A DNA stretch of 64,000 bases from Phaeosaccion multiseriatum. Taxonomy: Eukaryota; Ochrophyta, other classes. The translations under genes and the position numbers were made by a program. The notes under the pieces are model-generated. The model was not told where the DNA came from. It did not search any database and saw nothing but the letters and a program-made list of their open reading frames with translations. Positions 1-10,297 of this stretch are shown here, one piece after another. The stretch lies in contig OZ218958.1 of the NCBI GenBank assembly GCA_965112735.1, positions 1,426,001 through 1,490,000 of the forward strand, read 5' to 3'. Position 1 is the stretch's first letter, and every line of letters begins with the position of its first letter.

Positions 1-2806
1 AGCGGCCGCAGCGGCCGCATCAGAGGCAGCAGCAGAAGCAGCATCAGAAGCAGTACCAGTACCAGTACGCTGTTTTTTTTGGGCCCCCCTTCCCCCACCC
101 CTTCCTCCTCCTCCTCCTCCGGCTCCGCCTCCTCCTGTTGCAGCAGCAGCAGCAGCAGCAGCATTGCTGCTGCCACCTCCCTCCTCGTCGTCCTCTGCAC
201 CGCTATCACCTCCATCCCCCTCCTTCGACTCGTCTGCACCAGTGCCACTTTCCTTCGCCCTCGCCCGCTTCGCCCGTTTTTTCGCGTCCGCCTGCTGCGC
301 GCTCCATAAAATATACACGGTGGTCCACACCAGCTGATTGAAGCGGCGCTTGTGAGAATCAGAACGAGACTTGATGTCAAAGGCGTCTTTGACTGCGTCA
401 AACATGCTTCGCGCTTCTTCAAGCGTCGGCTTGTCCTTCCAGAGCCCCTTTTCTTTCGCCGCGGATTCAATCGCACCCATCAAACAGCAAAATTTTGACA
501 TCCTTCGCTTCTCCGCCCTCCCCTGCACGTCTGCTGTCGTGAATTCTCGAAGGCGAGGAGTGCCTGTCATCCAAGCATCCCAAGCAGCGCGCACAGTGAA
601 GCTAGGGACCTCAAAGTGCTCGGGAAGGGTATGCCACCGGCCGTTGTAGAGATACAGAGGTGGCTGATCTGCACCTGCACAAGAAGAAGAAGAGGGCGGG
701 GCGCTGCTCGAACCCTCACCAAGGCCCAGAGTGCCTGCCTGGTGAGCCGCGAGAAGGTCGCTGAGCCCACTCTTAGAAAAGGCTGCGTCGAGGGTCGTCT
801 GCAGGGCCCTGCTCACACCCAGACTGGTGACAGTGCCAGAGGCCTGTGCATTCTCCTCCAGAACGTCACGGATCAGCGTCTCCAAGTCGACCTTGATCGT
901 CTGGCCCAACACCTCAAGCTTGCCGCCTAGAGAGGCCACGCTGTCCGCCACGACTTGGAATTGCCTCAGCTGCACGACGTGGGGAGGAATCCCGGTTGCA
1001 GAAATCTCGTCCGTCTCGTCCGGATACTTCAGCACGACATGCTCTGAAAGGTCCGCCAGCAACCTTTGATCTCGGAAGAGCTGTGTCGTGAAAAGAGGGT
1101 GATTCTCCTGAAGAGTGCTGCGCAGAAAGCCGGCGTGGTACACCACACTGGCAAGACAGAATTCAGCCACCTTCCTCAATCTCAGCGGCACGTCCCTGAA
1201 GCAGCTCACAATGGCTCCCGCGAGCACGTCTTCAATGCCCTCCTTCGCTGTGCCGTCCACCTTGAGGCGCTGAAAAAAGGGAGGAAGCAATGCAAACTCC
1301 TTCGCTGAGATGTTCGCCCCGGAGGCAGCCCGGCCCACATACTGATCTGCTGCATTGATGGGGTTGAAGTAGATGCCCTGGACGCCGGGAAGAGACCATC
1401 CCATTCGAAGTTGCACAGCAATTGGGTTGGGAGCAGCGGACGAGCCGCTTGTGACGTGCGAGGCAGCGCCCTTGCGCCCAGAATGAGTGCCGAGGTCCTC
1501 TGGAGTCAGCCCCATGCCTTCCAAAATGGACGAGTTCGCCGCCGCCGTACGTCTGAGGAAGCCGCAATACCTATCGTACTGATTGTTGCCAGCGAACAGC
1601 GCGTTCTTCTCAAAACCAAAGCTCAGGAGGTAAACACCAAGCGCGAGGACGGGGCAGATCTCCGGCATGATTGGATTCGCGTAGACGTGGCGAGGATGTC
1701 GGGCCTTCTCTCCCAGCTGGTCGCCCTTTTGCTTCCCAAAATAGACGCAGAGCGCGTCCCCCTTCCACTCGAGATGATCGAGACAAATCTCCACACAGTT
1801 GGTGGCGCGGCACATCAGATTCCAGGAGAGAACGAGGAAGGGGTGGCCAAAGGCGCCCTGTCTGTGCCCGTTCTCACAGACTGCCGAGCTCAGCATTGCT
1901 GCGATGTACACAAGCGAAGGAAACAGTGGCAACCAAAGACGGCGTCAGGGCTAGGAAGTGAGTGGGGGGCAGTCAATGCATCAGCCACTTGTCTCCACCC
2001 ACTCCACTAGTTTCCACTGTCCACTGACTCCACACAGCTGGGAATTTACCTTTGGCAAGAGCGCGGTAGAGAGCGAACGGCATGGGAGCCTTCCCTTCTC
2101 TGACTTCGACATTTCCCTCCTGCTTCTCTCCTGCGATCGTCCTCTTCAGCCCCTTGGTGAGCGTCGCAAGGTCGCTTTGCAATTTGCGGTGCTGCTCCTC
2201 CTGATGGTAGTCTCTGTACAGATTGAAGAGTGCAGAGCGTTTCGACTGTGCACCGGCCTTGGATAAGCCCTTCGGCCCCTTCTTGACTTCAAGCAGCCAC
2301 CCGAAGAACGCGTCGGCTGTCAGCAGATGGAACAGCAAAGGGTGCGGCGCCCGAGGTGCTTGGATCAAGTGTGCCTTCACCCGCTTCGTCCACTGCGCCT
2401 CAGCCTTCTTCTTGGCCTTTGCTTGGGCTTTCGCTGCTCTCGACACCTCAGCCGGCGTCTGCTGTGCCGCTGCAGTGGCACCACCCGCTCCGCCAGGTGC
2501 GGCGGCTGCTGCGGCTGCTGCTGCTCTCCTCTGTGCTTCCTCCTCTTCCCCATCTTCCCCGTCTTCCTCCTCTTCCCCCTCCGGTGGAGCAAATGCTGTC
2601 CTGAAGTCAGGGTCCAGAAGCTCCGGGTGCTTGCGGAAGAGGTATCGGATCAGCATCGTGGAGGCGCATGCATATCCACTTCTCGAGCGTGGGGCGATGG
2701 TGTTGTTTCGGGGGTTCTGAATCTGCTGCTGCTCTGCAGTAAGCGGTGCTTCTTCCCCCTCTGCTGCTGGTGCTTCCGGAACCGTAGCAACAGCGACGTC
2801 AGCCAT
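1..2806 (-). CDS. Crypton-like tyrosine recombinase, 3' end cut by window
   Basis: Exon 1 is 2806-2050 and exon 2 runs from 1898 off the window at position 1 without a stop. The 151-bp intron has a GTAAAT donor and CAG acceptor and splices in phase. The N-terminal half (about residues 140-252) is the helical core-binding region. Exon 2 holds the catalytic domain: Arg283 in LMCRATN, the block HPRHVYANPIMPEICP, His391/Arg394 in HSGRKGAASH, Trp420 and probable nucleophile Tyr429 in GIYF. This R-HxxR-W-Y spacing fits tyrosine recombinases. The blocks match, from memory, the recombinase family repeated in stramenopile and dinoflagellate genomes. The tail is Ala/Gly-rich and basic. The reading frame is intact, so the copy may be recently active. 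Crypton membership is inference; recombinase identity is firm. Confidence 0.82.
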
Positions 2807-3454
2807 GGTATACTCTGTTCTCCTGCAAATTCACGTGGGAGATGCCCCTCCCACCACTGGCATCAGCTGTTACAGCCGGGTATCGTCCGCGCAGCCGCTG
2901 CTCCTCTTACATAGCTGCACTGTGCAAATATGCTGATGCTGTGAATGAAATAAACTCCACGTGGGGAGGGGGGGGAGAATGCCCCACAACCAAAAAATAT
3001 TGGATAAAAAACTTGAAAAACGAGCATTTATGGCCCATAAAATATCCAAAACAATTATTTCGTGGGGCAGGTGCCCCACTTCACGGTACTATTAGACATA
3101 CGGACTACAGAGAACTGAACATAAAACTAATTACATTCTAATTACATTTGCAGGCATACGGGAAGCCACCTCACCCTGAATCCGACCCTGCTAGCAAGAG
3201 AAAGCAGCTCTACAGGAGGAGAATCAAGCAATACATGAGGTGCACAGGGCTCCACACGAGCAACAAAAAGGGAAGATTCAGGGCCCCTCCTTGGCGCCAG
3301 AGCACCGCCCAGTCCTCCAGGACCGCCGCACCCGCCCCTCCTCCTCGGCCCCTGACATGCTTCTGAGAGAGGCCAGCCCAGAAGCAGGAAGCAGGCCGGC
3401 TGGCGCCGGCCAGAAGCAGGAAGCAGGCCCTCTGGCGCCGGCCAGAAGCAGGAA
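2807..3454. other. Non-coding stretch upstream of the recombinase, with 32-bp repeat
   Basis: No convincing gene. 2940-3140 is clearly more AT-rich than its surroundings. At 3378, 3410 and 3442 a 32-bp unit beginning CCAGAAGCAGGAAGCA recurs (about 2.5 copies) and leads straight into the GGGA microsatellite. This may be the recombinase promoter or the rest of its element; no terminal repeats were recognised. Confidence 0.5.
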
Positions 3455-3970
3455 GCAAGGGAGGGAGGGAGGGAGGGAGGGAGGGAGGGAGGGAGGGAGG
3501 GAGGGAGGGAGGGAGGGAGGGAGGGAGGGAGGGAGGGAGGGAGGGAGGGAAAGTGGAGGGATGGAGGGAATAGAAAGAAGGAAGAGAAGGAAGGAAGGAA
3601 TAGAAAGAAGGAAGAGAAGGAAGGAAGGAAGGAAGGAAGGAAGGAAGGAAGGAAGGAAGGAAGGAAGGAAGGAAGGAAGGAAGGAAGGAAGGAAGGAAGG
3701 AAGGAAGGAAGGAAGGAAGGAAGGAAGGAAGGAAGGAAGGAAGGAAGGAAGGAAGGAAGGAAGGAAGGAAGGAAGGAAGGAAGGAAGGAAGGAAGGAAGG
3801 AAGGAAGGAAGGAAGGAAGGAAGGAAGGAAGGAAGGAAGGAAGGAAGGAGGGAAGGGAGCATGGATGGAAGGAAGGAAGGAAGGAAGGAAGGAAGGAAGG
3901 AAGGAAGGAAGAAAGGAAGGAAGGAAATAAGGATGGATGGAATGAAGGATGGATGGAATGTAAGAATAGC
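3455..3970. repeat. (GGGA)n then (GGAA)n microsatellite
   Basis: About 95 bp of GGGA tetramers (3459-3550) is followed by about 380 bp of GGAA tetramers with few interruptions (3578-3960). It is entirely purine on the + strand. Open frames through it, coding poly-Pro/Ser/Leu or Lys/Glu/Gly, are products of the repeat. Confidence 0.97.
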
Positions 3971-4190
3971 AATCCCGTGAAATTTCAGTGGATAGCTGTC
4001 AGCCTAGCAAAAGGATGCCTTCTTACAGGAAGGAAGGATGGATGGAAGGATGGCTTTGTGAAGGCTATTTGTCGCCCACTTACTTACCGTCCTCCTTGTG
4101 TGGGTTGTCCCACATCCAGGAGGCCCAGTGGACCCCTCCTCAAAGGGGAGGAAAAAAAAAAAAAAAAAAAAAACATGTCCCCCTTGGGTG

Positions 4191-4208
4191 AAAAAAAAAA
4201 AAAAAAAA
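4191..4208 (-). terminator. Pol III T-run terminator of tRNA-Phe
   Basis: Eighteen consecutive T on the minus strand begin about 24 nt after the tRNA 3' end. A second run of 22 T follows at 4173-4152. Both are far longer than the four to five T normally needed. Confidence 0.75.
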
Positions 4209-4232
4209 GGGCGAATGAGCTAAAACTCAAAC

Positions 4233-4304
4233 TCCTCGATCGTGGCTCGAACACGAGACCTCGACATCTTCAGTGTCGCGCTCTCCCAGCTGAGCTACCG
4301 AGGA
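4233..4304 (-). tRNA. tRNA-Phe (GAA)
   Basis: The reverse complement folds into a full cloverleaf of 72 nt. The 7-bp acceptor stem closes with one G-T pair, the D arm is GCTC/GAGC, and the anticodon stem CGACA/TGTCG carries loop CTGAAGA with anticodon GAA. The variable loop has 5 nt, and the T arm TCGTG/CACGA has loop TTCGAGC. There is no intron and no encoded CCA. The molecule starts with U and the discriminator is G, whereas tRNA-Phe usually has G1 and A73, so function should be tested. Confidence 0.88.
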
Positions 4305-4879
4305 TCAGATGATGAGGACAGACGTTTTACTTGGCCTTTGAACAATTTTTCTTAAGAAACACCGAATTATCTCTGCGTTTTTCGCGATGATGCGAGCGTC
4401 TCGATGCATGACGGCAAACGCATCGAGTTCGTTACGGAAGATGAGTTTGAGTAACTGTAGGATGTGGTCGGAGCCATGCGGGGCAGCTCTTTGGCGTGCA
4501 CTCCAGGCTCCGCTTGGGCATGACTCTGAAGGAGGCCCTGGATGCCAAACTGAATGGAGCGGGGGGGGTGCGAGGCAGGCTCTGTATTGAAAGGTCAGGA
4601 AGAAGGGACTTTGCATCATTCCTGAACAGGCGGGGTGCGGCTACATAAGTAAGGGATTGGAGCTCTGTTCACCTTCCTCTGCCTTGTGTACTGCTCTTCA
4701 ACAGTGCTGCATTAGCGAGCATCAACTGCAAGAGGAACGCAGGCAGGCACGCAGGCACAGGGTGTCATCGATATATATGTATTTTGATTGGTATCAACGT
4801 ACAATGTACAATGCGACAATATCAGAAGCACACGTTCGGGAGAGGCCTCACACAAAGCACCAAGAGGGGGTGGAGAGAC
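4305..4879. other. Intergenic stretch between tRNA-Phe and the coiled-coil gene
   Basis: No supported gene. It holds the 5' flank of the tRNA and the 3' flank of the coiled-coil gene. A 104-codon minus frame at 4305-4619 has no recognisable content. Confidence 0.5.
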
Positions 4880-6096
4880 TTAGCTCCCAAAACCCCAGCT
4901 CTCCTCCAGCTTCCGCACTATATCTCGCTCCATCTCCTCCAGGCTCATTCTCCGACCCCCATCCACAAACGACGAGCCTCCTCCACTGCTGCTCCTTGCG
5001 TCGTCACCAACAGACAGACTCCCCAGCAGGTCAAGCCCGACTGCTGCCGCTGCTGCTTCGGCTGCTTCCCCTGCTGCTTCTGCTCCTCCTTTTTTTTTTT
5101 CTACCTCTGCTGCTCTACTGCAAGAGAGCACAATCGTGTGCGCGTCAGTCTCCTCCGACGGCGGTTCGTTGGTACGTCCCTGTTGAGCCGGAGCAAACGC
5201 ACCACCCTCCCCAGCCTCGCCGCTTGGTAATGCAGACGGATGATTCAGAGGGGTCTCCTCCTCCTCCTCCGCCTCCTCCTCCTCCTCCTTTCGGTGGTGA
5301 AGGACACTGGCAAGCAGGGCGTCAACGTCTACGTCTTGTACTGCCTTAGGTGGTGCACCGCTCGCAACCTCCCGTGGCAGAGCCTCTGGCCCCACGCTAT
5401 CGACTTGCTCCTCCTCCTTCTCCTCCTGCTGCTCCTCCGAGTCGCGCGTCCCTTCAGCGTACTGAGCTAGTTGCTCGTACCTTTCTGCCGGCGCGAGCGT
5501 CTGCAGCAGTGCCAACGCCCCCCCTCTCCAGTCATCCTCCTCCTCCTCCTCCTCCTCCTCCTCCTCGCCGTCGTGGTGCTTCGAACTCTGTCCGTCTTCG
5601 TCTGCGGCCACAACCCCGACGTCCCTGCCCCCTCCAGGCTCTCCGGACGGAGCCCCTTCCTTGCCCCTCTTGCGCCTCTCGCTGCTTCTCACCTTGGCCC
5701 TCCCCCTCCCCCCACCAAGCCTCGCGGAGCATGCAGCGACCGCCCCAACCGAAGCGGGCGCGATGGGGTGGTAGCGGTGTTGGTGCTGGAGCTGGAGAGC
5801 GAGAGTCTGCCCGCGCTGCGGAGTAGTTCGAACCCGCCGCTTCTGGTGTTCAAGATGGCTCCGACTGCCTCCTCGAGAATCGCCTTGACCCCCCTTAGGC
5901 CGTTGTAATCCGGTACCAGCGTCGTCGTCGCCAGGAGTGTGATTCGACTCCTCGAAAGCCGCAGTGATCCACGCAACCCACGCCTCCCGCCTCTGCTGCC
6001 TGCTGGTCTCCTGACCCCGCCCCTTGTTGTCAACCTTGGGCGCGTTGCCCCCCCATGGCGGCCGAGTCGCAGTCTCGCCCTGCCGCTGTAGCACCA

Positions 6097-6136
<40 letters not shown>

Positions 6137-8704
6137 TCTCTGTCGCCTCCTCTGCCAGCTCACATACGCGCAACAGAACTCAAACACTTGTCGCAGCTCC
6201 TCGGCACCCACGTCAAGCGTAGGCACCGCGGACGACAGCGCCTCTGCAAAAGCCTCAGCCCCCAACTCTTCAGCGCGACGAACAACATCCTGTCGCCGCT
6301 GCTGCTCTCCCTGCTCCTGCTCCCTCTCCTGCCCCCCCTTCTGCGCTGCCTGGTGCGGCCCCTGCTGCTGCCCCTCTTCATCGTCTCGGTTGGTGTCCTC
6401 TTCCCCATGCACCATTTCCTTGCCAACGCCTCCTCCTCTGCAAGTCAAGCCTTCCCTCTCCGCTGCCCCCCTCTCGCTCTTGCTCTCACCGTCCTTAGGT
6501 TGCAAGAGAGAGTCCCTGTCACCCTCGTCACCAGCGCCCCTCTTCGTCCCTCTCGCTGCGGCTGGTCCTGCTCCTCCTCCTCCTGCCGCTACTGCTGCTG
6601 CTTTCTCTTCCATCACGCTCTTGACGTGCCGCACTAGGGTGCCCAGGGGTTGGCCCGTCTCCTTCGCGCACGCCCTCACACTTCGCATAGCTCCGAGCAC
6701 GACGAGTGATGGAGACGGACAATCCCCCACTTCCTCATGCTGACCCTGGCCCTGGCCCTGACCCTGACCCTGACCCTGGCCCTGACCCTGGCCCTGACCC
6801 TGACCCTGACCCTGGCCCTGACCCTGGCCCTGACCCTGGCCCTGACCCTGACCCTGGCCCTGACCCTGGCCCTGACCCTGGCCCTGACCCTGACCCTGAC
6901 CCTGACCCTGACCCTGGCCCTGACCCTGACCCTGACCCTGACCTTGACCTTGACCCTGATGAGCCCGACGAGCTGCCTGGCCGTGAAGCCCGTCGAGACT
7001 CTGGGCCAGGAGCACGTCGCTGCGCGGGCGACGGAGGCTGCTGCCAGCCCGCTCGTGTCCATACCTCTGCACATCCGCCTGTGCTGCGGCACCGCCACGC
7101 CTCTCTGCCGCAGCGCCATCGCCTCGTACTTCGACTGCTGAGGGGCGGAGCAGGCGCGCAGAGTGGTCTTTCCAGATGCGCCGGACCCTTCCTTTGAGCG
7201 CGAGGACACTCTCTTTGAGCAAGAGCCAGTCTTTCCTATCAGCCTCCGTCTGCTTGCTCGCCTGCGCCTTGGTCTCTGCCCGTTGCCTGGCCCCTAGCCT
7301 TCCCCGTGCTTCCTCCCTGCACAGCTCGAATCGACCTCTGGCCCTCTCCTGACGGTCGTGCTGTACAATCAAGAGTTTCTCGTGCCGCTCTTCGAGCGCC
7401 GCCACTTTCCATCGCAGCACGTCCTTACTCCTTCTCTCCCTCTGCTCCGCCTGTCTGGCCTCCAGCGCACTCATGGCCTGCTTAATCTCCACCACCTCCA
7501 GTAGCTTCTCCCTTCCCCCCCCTTCCGCCAGCTGCACGCCCTTTAGCTGCCGCTCAAGCTCGTCTTGCAATTGAAGAAGCCTCTTGGACGTGCCACCGCC
7601 CGTCACCGCCGCCCTTGCCGCCGCCGAAGCCGGACCCAAACCCGAACCCCCGTGCTCTTCCCCCTCCCCCTCCTCCTCCTCCTCCTCCTCCTCCTCCTCC
7701 GCCTCCTCGTGCTCTTGCTCAGGTCTTCCATACCCTCTCTCGCTTCCTGCTCCTTCCAAAGTGGTAGGGGTTGGCTGTATACCACAGGCATTGCTCATCC
7801 CCTCTGCGGCACGCAGCTCGAGGGCCTCCCGCCGCTGCTCCTCCACCACTCTCTGTGCGTGTTTCCGGTGCGACTCTCCCATGGACTTGAGCTGCGACGC
7901 CAGCTCCGCCTCCAGCTCAGCCACCTCGGCGTCTTGCCTCTGCTGGAGTGCCAGGTCCTCCGCGGCATTCAGCCCCGCCCTCTTCTTCTTTTGTGCCTCC
8001 CAGAGGCCTTCCTCTAACCGACGGAGCCTCTGCATCACCTCTCCAGCGGACATGTATTCCTCCCTCTTGGCAAGCTCCTCCAGCTCAGAGACCTGTTGGG
8101 GTATAAACAAGTTGTTAGGAATCGAGTTACAGATGAAAGAGATAGAAGGAGAGGAAGGTGTAGGGTTAGCGGTGAAGGAGGAAGAAGGAGAGGACAACGA
8201 GGAAGGAAAATAACCTCTCAACAGCCCAGTCTGCCTCACCTCGGCCTCCATCTGCCGCAGCAACACGTCCAGGTTGGAGGACTCCTTCGGCCGCCGACGC
8301 TTCCGTCGGGCAGTGGCAGCGACCTTGAGGGCGGCCGACGCAGGAGGCGGCGGCGGTAGATAGTTCTTGGATAGCAGGCTGGAGCGGAGACTCTGCGCTT
8401 GTGCCGTGGTCAACACGCTAGCCCCGAGCCAGGAAAAACCTCCTTTATTGGAACTGGCGTGACAACACCCTTCAGCCTCCCTGCGGTGGACCTTGCCCTG
8501 ATGGTGAAAGGCTCCTACCACCTCGTCCTCAAAGCGTACCTGCCGCCGCTCGCTCTTCGTCACCACCACGTCTTCATTCCCACTGCTCCACTCGTCGCAG
8601 CTGCTACTCGCTGGGCCCGGGAACTCCTGCTCCAGCCCCCCATTGAACCCGTAGATGCTTCTCTCGGGCGAGGGAATGAGGTCCAGGCTCATCACCAAAG
8701 ACAT
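4880..8704 (-). CDS. Large low-complexity coiled-coil protein
   Basis: Two exons, 8704-8240 and 8092-4880, flank a 147-bp intron (GTGAGG donor, CAACAG acceptor; its length is a multiple of three). They give about 1225 residues. The ATG at 8704 (MSLVMSLDL) is preferred because the open frame further upstream runs through GA-rich repeats into the neighbouring gene. Exon 1 is basic near its end. Exon 2 opens with long heptad-rich coiled coil (VSELEELAKREEYMSAGEVM onward) down to about 7200. Then come a (Gln-Gly)n run, a Gln run, acidic runs and a short conserved-looking C-terminus ending RKLEESWGFGS. No enzymatic domain is recognised; a cytoskeletal or scaffold role is a guess. Frame choice between 7000 and 7170 is uncertain because all frames are open there. 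Confidence 0.6.
6733..6957 (-). repeat. Hexamer repeat (TCAGGG/CCAGGG)n inside the coding exon
   Basis: On the coding strand the hexamers CAGGGT and CAGGGC alternate for about 220 bp and encode (Gln-Gly)n. The G-rich strand has a GGG every six bases. Confidence 0.93.
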
Positions 8705-8901
8705 GCTCAGCGCCGTAGGTCCTTGTATCCTGCCACAGGCCTTGTAAAGCCCGAGCTGAGCTCCTTCCAAAGCAAAGGGGGGGGGGCTTAACGACCTGCC
8801 CGCCGTCGGATCGCTTTTTTTTTTTGCCTCTTCTCCCTCTCCGTCTCTCTCTCTCTCCTCCTCCTCTCCCCCTCCCTCTCTCCCCCTCCCTCTCCCTCTC
8901 C

Positions 8902-8936
<35 letters not shown>

Positions 8937-9044
8937 CCTCTTTTTCTCACACACCCTCTCTCTATCACACACACCCCCCCTCTCTCTCTCTCTCCCTCTC
9001 CCTCCTGCTCCTCCCCTCTCTCACTCACTTCTCTACTTTCTCCG
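8705..9044. promoter_or_regulatory. Bidirectional promoter region with polypurine/polypyrimidine tract
   Basis: This 340-bp gap separates the divergent ATGs of the coiled-coil gene and SCFD2. Most of it (8812-9030) is CT-rich on the + strand, including (CT)n and (CA)n stretches. Apparent coding through it on either strand is repeat-driven. Promoter function is inferred from position only. Confidence 0.55.
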
Positions 9045-10258
9045 ATGAGTGGGTGGGCCACGGGCCGGGGTGGACAGCCATCACCATCCTCTTTCGCGGC
9101 GGTGCTGAAAAGTCTGCGCCAGGCGCCCTTCTCCCAGTGGAGCCGCGTCGCTTTGCTGCTGGACGATGCGTCTGCCGAAGCACTGCGATGGGCAGGAGGG
9201 CTCACCGCGGTCACTTGTCAGCTGGGCATTAGCACAGCCCTCAGCCTCAACGACCCCGCGGCCGCGGCAGGTGCGACGACGGGATGTACGCGTGGTTTGG
9301 TGCTTGTGAGCTCCTTCCTTTGGGATGCGGAGGCCTCCATCCTGCAAACGGCGCGGAGGATGCGGCTCAGGGAGGTGGTCGTGGGGAGCGTGCTGACGGA
9401 GCGAGCCCACTCCTGCCATCCGCAGGCGGCGGCGCTGACGGCCTCGTCGGCCACGGCGGCAGCAGCAGGAGCAGGAGCAGGAGGAGGGGGAGGAGGAGGA
9501 GGAGGAGGAAGCGATACGGCAGCCTCGTTCGCCTCCATTGCCCGCGATCTGCAAGAGTCATTGCAACGCATGCTGAGGATCGACGCGCAGAGCGACCGCA
9601 GCGGCAGCAGCAAGGGCAGAGGGCAAGGGGGAGGAGGGGGGGAGGAAGACTGGGCCGTCTCTGTCACGGTGATACACGTGCCATTGTACGTTAGTATGCT
9701 TCTCCCGCAGCCGCAGTGCCCCCTCTTTGTGATGAGCAACGTGGCCTGCTCCCGCGCCTTCCCCATCGTGCTCCCCTCTTCCTCCTCCTCCTCCTCCAGC
9801 AGCAGCAGCTCTTCTCTCCTGGAGAGCTTGCCCCAGGCGAAGCGCTTGCTCTACCGTCTCTTGGCTCACAATCTAGCCGGGGCCCTGCAGTGGCAACTCA
9901 ACCTCGACGTGCGGGGCTCGATCTTCAGCCTGGGCCCCACCTCCTCGCTCATCGCCAATACCCTCGCCTCAGAGGTCGAAGCCATCAGCAGCAGCAGCAG
10001 CAGCAGTAGCAGTAGCAGTGGCAGTGACGGAGGAGGAGGGGGTGGAGCGATCCCCGGTTTTGGAGCGGGGGCGGACCGTCTTCGGAGGCCGAAAAAAGCC
10101 AAGGCCGCCGTTGTGCTTGTGGACCGCACTCTAGACATGGCCTCGCCGTGCGGACAGCAGGGAGACACGCTCCTGGGCAGGATACTTGCGGCATTGCCTC
10201 GCACCGGAGGAATGGGCATGGACGGTGCCACAGGGACAGGGGCAGGAGGGGGCTTCTC

Positions 10259-10297
<39 letters not shown>

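Noticed and set aside
3142-3980. Open frames of 194-276 codons on both strands (poly Leu-Pro-Ser, Lys-Glu-Gly)
   Set aside because: They are produced by GGGA and GGAA tetramers, which lack stops in every frame.
4305-4619. 104-codon minus-strand frame next to tRNA-Phe
   Set aside because: No recognisable domain; it abuts the tRNA and looks like chance openness.
6733-6957. Genuine telomere
   Set aside because: The repeat is internal to a gene, only 220 bp long and a TCAGGG/CCAGGG variant, with unique genes on both sides.
8705-9214. N-terminal extension of the coiled-coil protein up to 9214
   Set aside because: It would overlap the SCFD2 coding region and reads through (GA)n repeats as Arg-Glu; the ATG at 8704 gives a normal start.
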